64,000 bases of DNA from Treponema sp. (GTDB taxonomy: Bacteria > Spirochaetota > Spirochaetia > Treponematales > Treponemataceae): positions 1-64,000 of the forward strand of contig JAFZRP010000065.1 of assembly GCA_017619795.1 (NCBI GenBank). Reading direction: 5' to 3'. Positions 46,186 to 53,549 of the stretch are shown piece by piece. The notes beneath the pieces were generated by a model. The model was not told the origin of the DNA. It did not search any database and was given only the letters and a program-made list of their open reading frames with translations. The translations under genes were made by a program, and so were the position numbers. The first letter of the stretch is position 1. Every line of letters starts with the position of its first letter.

Positions 46186-46842
46186 TTACATTTCTATCAC
46201 TTCGTTGAGCGTAAGAAGCGTTGTCATTGGAATTGTGAAAACTCTGGAAGTGCCATCTGCATCTTTAAGGGTGATTTTGAACTGGCTTTCTTCTATTTCT
46301 TTTGCAGCGTCTGCTCCATAGAACGAAGCAATTGTATCAAGATATTCCACAACAGAAAGAACTTCGTCGTTGAAAACAGGAGCAAGCAGCATGTCTAAGA
46401 AAGAAACAATTTCTTCATCAGAGGATTTATAAAAGTTCAAGAGTCTGTCTGCTGACAAGGTTGCAGAAAGCTTTCCACCCTTTACTTTAAGTACACCGGA
46501 AGTGAACAGCGGAGTTGTCTGCTGCTTATCCTTCATTGTAATAATTAAATCTGTTCCTTTTTTTGAAATAGCTCTTACTTCGGAAAAACTGTTTTTTGAA
46601 AGCTCTGCTATAATTTCGCGCGTATCAAAAACAACATCACCCTCTTCTACACCGGCAGCCGATCGAATAAGAGTGGCAAACGCAACTCCGGAAGCTCCTT
46701 CAAAGCGCACGTCAATGGTTCCGTCTTTATTCAACGAGATTCCAATCTCCGAAGTACAACCGGAAAAAAGTGTTCCGCAAAGGAGAAGTGCAAAACATAC
46801 AGCGAAAACAGCAATATTCTTTCTAAAAAAAGTTCTTTTCAT
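46186..46842 (-). CDS. lipoprotein, unknown function
   Basis: 218 residues. The signal peptide ends in a lipobox (LLCGTLFSGCTS). The mature part begins ISLNKDGTIDVRFEGASG and continues as a soluble mixed alpha/beta domain without recognised motifs. The ATG follows the stop of the upstream P60-like gene by three bases, so the two are translationally coupled and may work together in the envelope. Confidence 0.65.
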   Translation of the reverse strand: MKRTFFRKNIAVFAVCFALLLCGTLFSGCTSEIGISLNKDGTIDVRFEGASGVAFATLIRSAAGVEEGDVVFDTREIIAELSKNSFSEVRAISKKGTDLIITMKDKQQTTPLFTSGVLKVKGGKLSATLSADRLLNFYKSSDEEIVSFLDMLLAPVFNDEVLSVVEYLDTIASFYGADAAKEIEESQFKITLKDADGTSRVFTIPMTTLLTLNEVIEM

Positions 46843-46845
46843 AAT

Positions 46846-48030
46846 CTAAATCCCAAATGCCGAAAGTGGAAACGCTACCCTAACCCCGGTGTACATTACA
46901 AAACCGGCAGCAAGCGATTCCATAAACGAAAGGGTTGCTCCATCTAAATTGTTATAAACGGTGTAGCTTATGTCCTGTACACCTTTAATTTCAACCGCCC
47001 CGATTCTGAACGGTGGAGTTATAAACGAAATACCTGCCGAACCCGGGAAAATCGAAGCTTTAATCTGCTTGTCGGTATCTATAAGAGTAACCGACCCGAT
47101 TGTGAACACAGGTCCTGCAAAAATCCTGATGTAATCGTTTACACGCATAGAAATGGTAACCGGAATCTGCATTGTATCAAGACCATGGTTATATCTGAAC
47201 GCAACTCCAATTCCCGGCTCCAGTAACCAGCCTGTATAATTTACATTCAGCTGAGCATCTGTGCCTCTGAAGCGGAAAACAAACTGTCGCGGAGAAAGTA
47301 ACGACCAGTCAAAAAAGGCTGTAAAGTCAAAAACTATGTCGTCGGTAGAAAAACCACCTGAGCTTTTTTTAGAATCACTGCTTTTTTTCTCTCCTGATGA
47401 TGAGGTTTTTGCCTTTGTTTTAGGCTTTGCACCAGATTTTGTTTCAGCTTCTGCTTTTGAATCCTCTTCATCGTCATCCTTAGAAGCCTGAACAACCGTC
47501 TGCTCTTTTCCGGACGGCAAAAACTGACCTACAGCCATATATTTTGAACGCCATACTTCATCACTAAGAGAAAAAACGGAAACACAATCCTCGCCACCAT
47601 CTGCACTGCTTACGGCTGCAATAAAGGTTTCTCCACCAAGGAAAATACCTACAGTAGAAATTGAACTGCCCTTTGACTTAAAGAAAACAAGGTCTCCAAG
47701 TTCTTTTTTATCATCCGATACAATCTTTACATCGTTATAAATTGCCTTTACGTTTTTTGGAAGCTTTTGACCAACAACATTAGCAGCGTAGCATACAAAA
47801 CCTGCGTTATCAAAGCTTGAAGGACCAGATGCACCCTCTTCATAAGGCTTATCTATTTTTTTATTTACTTCGGACACAAGCTTTTCACGCGCTACCTGAG
47901 CCTCTGCCCTGGACATTTTTCCATCTTCAGAAGCAGGATTCACCTGAGAAAAAACAGGCACAACTATTGTAGAAAAAATGATGATGCACAAAGCTCGTTT
48001 TAAACAATGTATAAGATTTTTTGCAAACAT
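46846..48030 (-). CDS. degenerate NlpC/P60-like protein with C-terminal barrel region
   Basis: 394 residues from the ATG at 48030, chosen because the signal peptide (CIIIFSTIVVPVFSQ) starts there and a full promoter precedes it. Residues 45-165 align with NlpC/P60 by LGDLVFFKSKGSSIS and VGIFLGGETFIAAV, but the catalytic Cys position in the DCSG motif is Asn (SFDNAGFV, N75) and the His position is Thr (SISTVGIF, T126). A Lys/Ser-rich linker (about 185-225) leads to aromatic beta strands ending YTGVRVAFPLSAFGI, suggesting an outer-membrane barrel. Probably a binding rather than a cutting protein. Confidence 0.7.
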   Translation of the reverse strand: MFAKNLIHCLKRALCIIIFSTIVVPVFSQVNPASEDGKMSRAEAQVAREKLVSEVNKKIDKPYEEGASGPSSFDNAGFVCYAANVVGQKLPKNVKAIYNDVKIVSDDKKELGDLVFFKSKGSSISTVGIFLGGETFIAAVSSADGGEDCVSVFSLSDEVWRSKYMAVGQFLPSGKEQTVVQASKDDDEEDSKAEAETKSGAKPKTKAKTSSSGEKKSSDSKKSSGGFSTDDIVFDFTAFFDWSLLSPRQFVFRFRGTDAQLNVNYTGWLLEPGIGVAFRYNHGLDTMQIPVTISMRVNDYIRIFAGPVFTIGSVTLIDTDKQIKASIFPGSAGISFITPPFRIGAVEIKGVQDISYTVYNNLDGATLSFMESLAAGFVMYTGVRVAFPLSAFGI

Positions 48031-48036
48031 ATTTCT

Positions 48037-48065
48037 ATTATATTCTATAAAACAGACCTTGACAA
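48037..48065 (-). promoter_or_regulatory. leaderless promoter of the P60-like gene
   Basis: On the minus strand TTGTCA (48065-48060), 17-nt spacer, TATAAT (48042-48037). Six bases separate the -10 from the ATG, so the predicted first transcribed base is the A of the start codon. There is no Shine-Dalgarno sequence. Confidence 0.75.
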
Positions 48066-48102
48066 ATACGTATTTGACAATCTTTATTTGGCTGGAGGGA
48101 TT

Positions 48103-48134
48103 AAAAAAGGCTGTCATAAGCGACAGCCTTTTTC
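48103..48134 (-). terminator. intrinsic terminator after the CBM48 gene
   Basis: GGCTGTC/GACAGCC stem extended by A/T pairs (48103-48115 with 48122-48134), 6-nt loop; on the minus strand it is followed by a run of six T. It starts one base after the CBM48 gene stop and separates it from the P60-like gene promoter. Confidence 0.85.
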
Positions 48135-48452
48135 TTAGATTTTAGCGGTAACAACGACTGAGTTATCTGCGTTTGAGTAAGGCGCTGGAATATATTTGTC
48201 TGCATTCCAGTCGTTTTCCCATTTGGAATTATCAAGCAAATATCTGAACTGATACTCTTTATCTGCATCTAACTCAATTTTTGCAGAAAAAGAACCATCC
48301 TTTGCTTTTTTCATCGGAGTGTCCGTGCTGCTCCAGCTGTTGAAATCACCAACAATGTTGATAGTGTTCGCACCCTGAGCTGCTTCGGCAGATACCATAA
48401 ATGTTACTGTACACTTTTTGTGATCTTTGGAAAAAGATTTTTTAAATCCCAT
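48135..48452 (-). CDS. stand-alone CBM48/glycogen-binding domain protein
   Basis: 105 residues from the ATG at 48452, chosen because AGGAGA lies six bases upstream; the frame extends 17 codons further without support. Almost the whole protein is one CBM48 domain: VTFMVSAEAAQGANTINIVG, DFNSWSSTDTPMKKAKDG, and YQFRYLLDN followed by ENDW, the pattern of isoamylase N-terminal and AMPK-beta glycogen-binding domains. No catalytic domain. It may tether a partner to glycogen or regulate starch enzymes. The upstream region carries the 16-mer shared with 38082. Confidence 0.85.
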   Translation of the reverse strand: MGFKKSFSKDHKKCTVTFMVSAEAAQGANTINIVGDFNSWSSTDTPMKKAKDGSFSAKIELDADKEYQFRYLLDNSKWENDWNADKYIPAPYSNADNSVVVTAKI

Positions 48453-48566
48453 AAAATTTCTCCTGATTTTGTATAGGATTTTGTAATAGTGCCCCTTAAA
48501 CAAAAATGTATAAGAGTTTAATATAAAATATAGTATAATAGATAATAATGCAATAGTAAAAAAACA

Positions 48567-48595
48567 TTGAAGATTTCTTCTTTATATATTATATT
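48567..48595 (+). promoter_or_regulatory. candidate promoter of metK
   Basis: TTGAAG (48567-48572), 17-nt spacer, TATATT (48590-48595). A start near 48602 would give a leader of about 107 nt. A second TATAAT at 48534-48539 has no good -35. Confidence 0.5.
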
Positions 48596-48601
48596 TATTG
48601 T

Positions 48602-48708
48602 ACAAAACAGAAGGCATTGCGCCTTTGCCATTCCGTCGATTTATCCAAATTGCAGAACGGAAGTCTGTCCGTCGGGGTAGACAAATCTTGCTAAAAAGGA
48701 GGTTCTTT
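48602..48708 (+). promoter_or_regulatory. structured leader of metK, possible switch
   Basis: Two hairpins are visible: AAGGC/GCCTT (48611-48615 with 48621-48625) and TTCCGT/ACGGAA (48631-48636 with 48657-48662). CCTTT at 48622-48626 could alternatively pair with AAAGG at 48695-48699, which overlaps the AGGAGG ribosome-binding site, so two exclusive states are conceivable. I do not recognise a known SAM riboswitch class. Confidence 0.3.
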
Positions 48709-49944
48709 ATGAACACTATCTGTAAAAATCACAATCACTATTTATTTACTTCTGAATCAGTAAGCGAAGGTCATCCTGATAAGCTTTGCGACCAGATTTC
48801 CGATGCTATTCTTGACCGCTGCCTTGAGCTTGACCCAAATGCTCACGTTGCCTGTGAAAGTTTTGCAACAACAAACTTTTTGCTTGTAGGCGGAGAAATT
48901 GGTTTCCAGGATACAAATCCAGAGCTGCCAAAAATTATTGCTGCAGAAGCCGAAAATATTGTCCGCAACGTTGCACTTAAAATCGGTTATAACGCCGAAG
49001 AAGTTGGTCTTGATGGAAAAACCTGTAAGTTTATGAACAGACTGCACGCTCAGTCTAAAGACATTAATCAGGGTGTTGTTGGAAAAGGACTTGATGAATA
49101 CGAAGGTCAGCAGGGTGCGGGCGACCAGGGAATGATGTTTGGCTTTGCCTGTAACGAAACTCCAGCCCTTATGCCTGCTCCAATTTATTATTCACATCAG
49201 TTATTGCTTAAGGCACAAGAGCTTCGTCACAACGGAACCTTAAGCTGGCTTCGCCCGGACGCAAAATCTCAGGTAACTGTTGAATATGATGAAAATCACA
49301 AGCCTTTACGAATTGATGCAGTTGTTCTTTCTCATCAGCATAACCCGAATGTTTTTGACAAGGATGATAAAAAAGACCACGAGCTTTTACGTGAGGCAAT
49401 TATTGAAAAGATTATAAAGCCTGTTCTTGAACCAACAGGTCTTTTGGACGAAAATACAAAGTTCTTTGTAAACCCAACTGGTCGTTTTGTTACTGGTGGA
49501 CCGGACGGAGATTCTGGTCTTACAGGACGCAAAATTATTGTAGACACTTATGGTGGAATGGGACGTCACGGTGGCGGTGCCTTCTCCGGCAAAGACCCTT
49601 CTAAGGTTGACCGTTCTGCAGCTTACATGGCACGTTACATTGCTAAGAATATTGTTGCAGCAGGATTAGCTGACAGAGCAGAGGTTGAGCTTGCTTATGC
49701 AATTGGAGTTCCAGAGCCTGTTTCTATTATGGTAGAAACGTTCGGTACAGAAAAAGTTTCCAGAGCTAAAATTGAAGCCGCTGTTGAAAAGGTTTTTGAC
49801 TGCACACCGGCTGGAATTATCAGAATGCTTGATTTGAAGCGCCCTATTTATGCGCCGACAGCAAGCTATGGTCACTTTGGACGCGAAGGCTTCTCCTGGG
49901 AAAAAACAGACAAAGTTGATGAATTGATTGCGCTTACAAAGTAA
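48709..49944 (+). CDS. metK: S-adenosylmethionine synthetase
   Basis: 411 residues from the ATG at 48709, supported by AGGAGG six bases upstream; the frame is open 37 codons earlier without a ribosome-binding site. Motifs: [35 protein letters not shown] (the GAGDQG methionine-site signature), and [20 protein letters not shown] (the phosphate-binding GGGAFSGKD). It makes SAM from Met and ATP. It begins a plus-strand group metK-nth-HD-yhbY. The MetH-activation-domain protein and the B12-type uptake genes lie a few kilobases away. Confidence 0.97.
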   Translation: MNTICKNHNHYLFTSESVSEGHPDKLCDQISDAILDRCLELDPNAHVACESFATTNFLLVGGEIGFQDTNPELPKIIAAEAENIVRNVALKIGYNAEEVGLDGKTCKFMNRLHAQSKDINQGVVGKGLDEYEGQQGAGDQGMMFGFACNETPALMPAPIYYSHQLLLKAQELRHNGTLSWLRPDAKSQVTVEYDENHKPLRIDAVVLSHQHNPNVFDKDDKKDHELLREAIIEKIIKPVLEPTGLLDENTKFFVNPTGRFVTGGPDGDSGLTGRKIIVDTYGGMGRHGGGAFSGKDPSKVDRSAAYMARYIAKNIVAAGLADRAEVELAYAIGVPEPVSIMVETFGTEKVSRAKIEAAVEKVFDCTPAGIIRMLDLKRPIYAPTASYGHFGREGFSWEKTDKVDELIALTK

Positions 49945-50601
49945 ATGGAGCTTTTATCTCAAGATGAAATGCACGAGGTTTTCTCACGCTGGCAAAAGGC
50001 GAATCCGAATCCTGCTTCGGAGCTGGAGTATAAAAATCCTTTTACTCTACTTGTTGCAGTAATTCTTTCTGCACAGGCTACAGACAAAAGCGTAAACCTT
50101 GCAACAAAAGCTTTGTTTGACGCAGCAGACACTCCGCAGAAAATGCTCGCGCTTGGAGAAGAAGGTCTCATTCCGTATATAAAATCAATCGGGCTTTATA
50201 AAACAAAGGCTGCCCACATTATCAGCATGTGCAAAAAGCTTATTGATGATTTTGGAGGCGAAGTTCCAGATTCCCGCGAAAAGCTTATGACGCTGCCGGG
50301 CGTTGGAAGAAAAACTGCAAATGTCGTTCTTAATGTGATTTTTCATCAGCCGGTAATGCCGGTGGACACTCATCTTACAAGGGTCTCGCCTAAGATTGGA
50401 CTTGCAGAAGGCAAAACTCCAGAAGAAATTGAAAACTCTCTTGTTTCCCGCATCCCGCCGGAATATATGTACAACGCTCATCACTGGATTTTGCTGCACG
50501 GCCGTTATGTTTGTACCGCAAGAAACCCGGACTGTGCAAACTGCATTATCAGCGATATATGCAAAAAGAATGATGATGGAAAAAAAACAGGGAAAGATTG
50601 A
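49945..50601 (+). CDS. nth: endonuclease III
   Basis: 218 residues. Helix-hairpin-helix LPGVGRKTANVVL with the catalytic Lys, catalytic Asp in PVDTHLTRV, and a C-terminal 4Fe-4S site with C-x6-C-x2-C-x5-C spacing (CTARNPDCANCIISDIC). It removes oxidised pyrimidines and nicks abasic sites in base excision repair. The ATG directly follows the metK stop codon, so the genes are coupled. The position equivalent to E. coli Cys after Arg-Val is Ser here (RVSPK), which is outside the active centre. Confidence 0.95.
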   Translation: MELLSQDEMHEVFSRWQKANPNPASELEYKNPFTLLVAVILSAQATDKSVNLATKALFDAADTPQKMLALGEEGLIPYIKSIGLYKTKAAHIISMCKKLIDDFGGEVPDSREKLMTLPGVGRKTANVVLNVIFHQPVMPVDTHLTRVSPKIGLAEGKTPEEIENSLVSRIPPEYMYNAHHWILLHGRYVCTARNPDCANCIISDICKKNDDGKKTGKD

Positions 50602-50603
50602 CC

Positions 50604-51788
50604 ATGACAGCTGATAACTACTACGCTCCGTTCAACTGGGAGAAAATGCTTTCGCAAAATCCTCCGCGGGAATACAGTATTGAAGAATATTACAAAATCC
50701 TTTCGCCGGACTTTCCAGACTTTCTGCAAAAATATATTGAACTGCCGCTTTTGCAACGGCTTAAGGGCATAGGGCTTTTGTGCGGAACCGACTGGACTAA
50801 GCTTTATAGAAACCGCTTTTATTATTCCCGCCTTGACCACAGTATTGGGGTTGCCCTGATTATCTGGCATTTTACCCACGACAAAGCTCAAGCCATTGCG
50901 GGGCTGCTTCACGATGTTTCAACTCCTGTTTTCAGTCACGTTTCTGATTTTAGAAAAGGAGATGCGCTGACACAAACTGCAACCGAAGCCCCGAACGAAA
51001 CAATGATTCGCCGCGACAAAGCCCTTCTTTCGCTTTTGCAGCAGGATGGTCTTAAAGTTGATGATGTTGTTGACTACCACAAATATTCTGTTGCCGACAA
51101 CGAGATTCCCCAGCTGAGTGCAGACCGTCTTGAATACATGTACCCTTCCGGCATGGCTCTTGATGGCAGCTGGACCATGGAAGAAATTGCCCGAACATAC
51201 AACGACATAGCCGTTCTTAAAAATGAGGATGATGAAGACGAACTTGGTTTTAACACGCTTGCAATTGCAGAAGAATATTGCCGCCATTTTTGTATGATTG
51301 GTCACATCCTTCAGTTGAACGAAAACAAACTTTCGCTTCACATGCTTGGACAGATAATGAACAGAGCGGTCGCACTTAGGATTCTGGCAGAAAAGGACTT
51401 TATGACTTTGAGTGAAAAGGCGATTATAGAAAAACTTGAAAGCAAACTGTCATCATCTGAAAAAACACTGTCATTGTCGGGCTTGACCCGACAATCTAAT
51501 AGAGATTCCCTTGTCAAGCAAGGGAATGACACAAAAGACATTGAACTTCTTCGTCGTTATTACAAAACCTTCCGTACAATGGAGTCAATTGAACACACTC
51601 CTTCCCCGCTCCCGGAAGATGAGTACTTCTGTATCAGCTTAAAAGTAAAGCAGCGATTTATAAATCCGCTTGTTAGAGACGGGAAAAAAGTTGCACGCTT
51701 GTCGGAGCTCTCATCATCATCACATAAGATAATAGAAGATTTTAAAACTTATACCGATACGCCCTATGGTTGCGTGAAATTAGTTTAA
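50604..51788 (+). CDS. HD-domain phosphohydrolase with in-frame palindromic insertion
   Basis: 394 residues from the ATG at 50604; a TTG two codons earlier overlaps the nth stop. The HD metal site is visible in YSRLDHSIGVALI and GLLHDVSTPVFSHV, with later Asp in YHKYSVADNEIPQLSADRLE; this resembles dGTPase-like HD proteins. Residues around 289-310 (LSLSGLTRQSN, then VKQGNDT) are encoded by a 63-bp palindromic element, 21 codons long, which keeps the frame and lies between the HD region and the C-terminal domain. Probably tolerated as a surface loop. Follows nth closely. Confidence 0.85.
   Translation: MTADNYYAPFNWEKMLSQNPPREYSIEEYYKILSPDFPDFLQKYIELPLLQRLKGIGLLCGTDWTKLYRNRFYYSRLDHSIGVALIIWHFTHDKAQAIAGLLHDVSTPVFSHVSDFRKGDALTQTATEAPNETMIRRDKALLSLLQQDGLKVDDVVDYHKYSVADNEIPQLSADRLEYMYPSGMALDGSWTMEEIARTYNDIAVLKNEDDEDELGFNTLAIAEEYCRHFCMIGHILQLNENKLSLHMLGQIMNRAVALRILAEKDFMTLSEKAIIEKLESKLSSSEKTLSLSGLTRQSNRDSLVKQGNDTKDIELLRRYYKTFRTMESIEHTPSPLPEDEYFCISLKVKQRFINPLVRDGKKVARLSELSSSSHKIIEDFKTYTDTPYGCVKLV
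51469..51531 (+). repeat. protein-coding palindromic (MITE-like) element
   Basis: 63 bp with terminal inverted repeats TGTCATT/AATGACA, enclosing two hairpins: ATTGTCGGG CTTGA CCCGACAAT (51473-51495) and ATTCCCTTG TCAAG CAAGGGAAT (51505-51527). The form matches a widespread class of small palindromes whose translations read like FPCLTRESLLDCRVKPDND on the opposite strand. Length is divisible by three, so the host frame is kept. Only one copy is seen in the window. Confidence 0.8.
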
Positions 51789-51798
51789 TCACTAGAAT
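51770..51798 (+). promoter_or_regulatory. candidate leaderless promoter of yhbY
   Basis: TTGCGT (51770-51775), 17-nt spacer, TAGAAT (51793-51798), mostly inside the end of the HD gene; the yhbY ATG follows after seven bases and has no Shine-Dalgarno sequence. The -35 match is weak. Confidence 0.45.
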
Positions 51799-51805
51799 AC
51801 AAAAT

Positions 51806-52102
51806 ATGATTGAATTGACAAGTAAACAGAGAAAATATTTGGAAAAAGCGGCACACGATTTGCAGCCCGTAGTTATTGTTGGCGGTGCTGGTGTTACAGA
51901 AGGTGTTTTTGGAATGGTTACCGCTTCGCTTGCCGCTCACGAATTGATTAAGGTAAAGTTCAACGAATATAAAGATGAAAAAGTTGAACTCACAAATGAA
52001 ATCTGTGCAACCTGCGATGCAACACTCGTAAGAATAATCGGCAACATCGCCATCCTTTACAAAGAAGCAGAAAAAGAAGAAGACCGAAGGTTTAAGCTTT
52101 AG
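51806..52102 (+). CDS. yhbY: ribosome assembly RNA-binding protein YhbY (CRS1/YhbY)
   Basis: 98 residues from the ATG at 51806, which gives the usual YhbY start (LTSKQRKYLEKAAHDLQPVV). The frame extends 12 codons into the HD gene, which I discount. VIVGGAGVTEGV holds the GxxG-type RNA-binding loop of the CRS1/YhbY fold, and HELIKVKFNE follows. It binds precursor 50S particles. No Shine-Dalgarno sequence is visible. Last gene of the metK group; the two-hairpin repeat follows its stop. Confidence 0.92.
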   Translation: MIELTSKQRKYLEKAAHDLQPVVIVGGAGVTEGVFGMVTASLAAHELIKVKFNEYKDEKVELTNEICATCDATLVRIIGNIAILYKEAEKEEDRRFKL

Positions 52103-52117
52103 CAATAATACGTGACA

Positions 52118-52190
52118 CAAGTTTTGCTTTGCAAAACTTGAAGCGGTTCCAGAAAAAGTTGGCAGTCAAGATTTATCAGAAGGAACCGCT
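52118..52190 (+). repeat. two-hairpin extragenic repeat, copy 2
   Basis: 73 nt: hairpin 1 with a perfect 10-bp stem (CAAGTTTTGC 52118-52127, loop TTT, GCAAAACTTG 52131-52140), one A, then hairpin 2 AGCGGTTCC (52142-52150) with GGAACCGCT (52182-52190), 29-31 nt loop. Compared with copy 1, three stem-2 pairs change on both sides (A-T to G-C, A-T to T-A, T-A to C-G) and stay paired. The far arm lies in the last codons of the convergent gene at 52176. Confidence 0.75.
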
Positions 52191-52808
52191 ACCTACGAAT
52201 GCAGTAACAGATTTTTCCGGTGACATAATAAGCGAGTCCATAAGGGTCAGCCCAATCCGCGCACACGGAAGTAACCGGAAAAAATCTTTTTGAACTTCCA
52301 GAGAAACATCACCAAAACCGGGACTAAATCTTGGTTTACAAACAACATCCTTACCGGCTGCAGAATCACACACCGCTTTTTTTATTTCATCGTTCACTAA
52401 ATCAACAAACTTTTCTATATACATTGCACCGGCAGCCTGCATAACAGAAGCCTTTGCCGGATTCAGCGTCTGGCAACGTCTTATTGCTGCATCCACCTGA
52501 GGACCAATTGTAGCAGCAAGCAAAGCAACCTTTGTGCATCCGTTAAGATTACGTGCCAGATCTACAGAAACAATTTTCACGTCAGCAAAACTAATTGTTT
52601 GAGAATGAACCGTTTCCAGTTCAAAAAAATCATAAACCGCCTGCGGAGAAATCACGCTGTATAACTCACGAATACATTCATCTATCAGCGCCGCAATCTG
52701 ATCATCCGGCAGCGAAGTTTTTCGGTAACCCAAATAGCGTGCAGTTTCTGCATAATCATTTTGCGTTGGAGAAAGTAATGATTTATCTGGCACATAAAAT
52801 GATGGCAT
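52176..52808 (-). CDS. stand-alone MetH activation-domain protein
   Basis: 210 residues resembling the C-terminal SAM-binding activation domain of cobalamin-dependent methionine synthase: IGPQVDAAIRR, the helix MQAAGAMYIEKFVDLVNDEI, and KPRFSPGFGDVSLEVQKDFF, the RxSPGYGD-type SAM motif. The barrel and cobalamin domains are absent. In split systems such a protein reactivates oxidised MetH by reductive methylation. Context fits: metK lies nearby and a BtuF/BtuC-like pair follows pyrE. The C-terminus (GSGSF) is encoded within the two-hairpin repeat. Confidence 0.82.
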   Translation of the reverse strand: MPSFYVPDKSLLSPTQNDYAETARYLGYRKTSLPDDQIAALIDECIRELYSVISPQAVYDFFELETVHSQTISFADVKIVSVDLARNLNGCTKVALLAATIGPQVDAAIRRCQTLNPAKASVMQAAGAMYIEKFVDLVNDEIKKAVCDSAAGKDVVCKPRFSPGFGDVSLEVQKDFFRLLPCARIGLTLMDSLIMSPEKSVTAFVGSGSF

Positions 52809-52860
52809 ACGTTGAGTATAAATGTTTTTTTAATTAAAATACATAGAAAACGAGGTTATT

Positions 52861-53547
52861 ATGGAATTGTACAAAAAAGAATTTATCAGCTTTATGCTGG
52901 AATGTGAAGTTTTGAAGTTCGGCTCTTTCACTTTGAAAAGCGGAAGACAGTCACCTTTTTTTATGAATGCAGGCGCCTATATCACCGGCAGCCAGCTTAA
53001 ACGTCTTGGCGAGTATTATGCTAAAGCAGTTCACGATAATTTTGGTGATGATTTTGATGTTTTCTTTGGACCGGCTTACAAGGGCATTCCGCTGGCTGTT
53101 GTTACGGCTGTGGCTTACAGCGAGCTTTATGGCAAGGAAGTAAAATACTGTTCGGACCGCAAGGAAGAAAAAGACCACGGTGCAGATAAAGGCTCTCTGC
53201 TCGGTTATAAAATTAAGGATGGCGACCGCGTAGTTATAATTGAAGATGTAACGACAAGTGGAAAATCAATAGAAGAAACTCTGCCAAAAATTAAGGCACA
53301 GGAAACAGTCCCAGGCGGCATTAAAATTGTTGGTGAAATTGTAAGTCTTGACCGCCGAGAAAAAGCTCCTGACTCAGACAAATCTGCGCTTGAAGTTATT
53401 ACCGAAAAACACGGTTTCCCGGTAAAAGCAATTGTTACAATGAATGATGTAATTGATGCTCTCTACACAAACGGTAACCGAACTGTAATTACAGATGATT
53501 TGATGAGACAGATTGACACTTACTACAAAGAGTGGGGATGTAAATAA
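52861..53547 (+). CDS. pyrE: orotate phosphoribosyltransferase
   Basis: 228 residues. The PRPP loop is RVVIIEDVTTSGKSIEE; FTLKSGRQSPFFMNAGAY and FFGPAYKGIPLAVVTAVA are the family's substrate-binding segments, and CSDRKEEKDHG the catalytic flexible loop. It makes orotidine-5-phosphate from orotate and PRPP in pyrimidine synthesis. GAGG precedes the ATG. The substrate-binding lipoprotein gene starts two bases after its stop, which suggests a shared transcript despite unrelated functions. Confidence 0.96.
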   Translation: MELYKKEFISFMLECEVLKFGSFTLKSGRQSPFFMNAGAYITGSQLKRLGEYYAKAVHDNFGDDFDVFFGPAYKGIPLAVVTAVAYSELYGKEVKYCSDRKEEKDHGADKGSLLGYKIKDGDRVVIIEDVTTSGKSIEETLPKIKAQETVPGGIKIVGEIVSLDRREKAPDSDKSALEVITEKHGFPVKAIVTMNDVIDALYTNGNRTVITDDLMRQIDTYYKEWGCK

Positions 53548-53549
53548 TC

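Noticed and set aside
48598-48708. Longer metK start at 48598
   Set aside because: The extension lacks a ribosome-binding site and family similarity, while AGGAGG sits at the right distance from 48709.
51338-51541. Minus-strand ORF reading FPCLTRESLLDCRVKPDND
   Set aside because: This is the antisense translation of the 63-bp palindromic element inside the HD-domain gene; such readings are widely mis-annotated as proteins.
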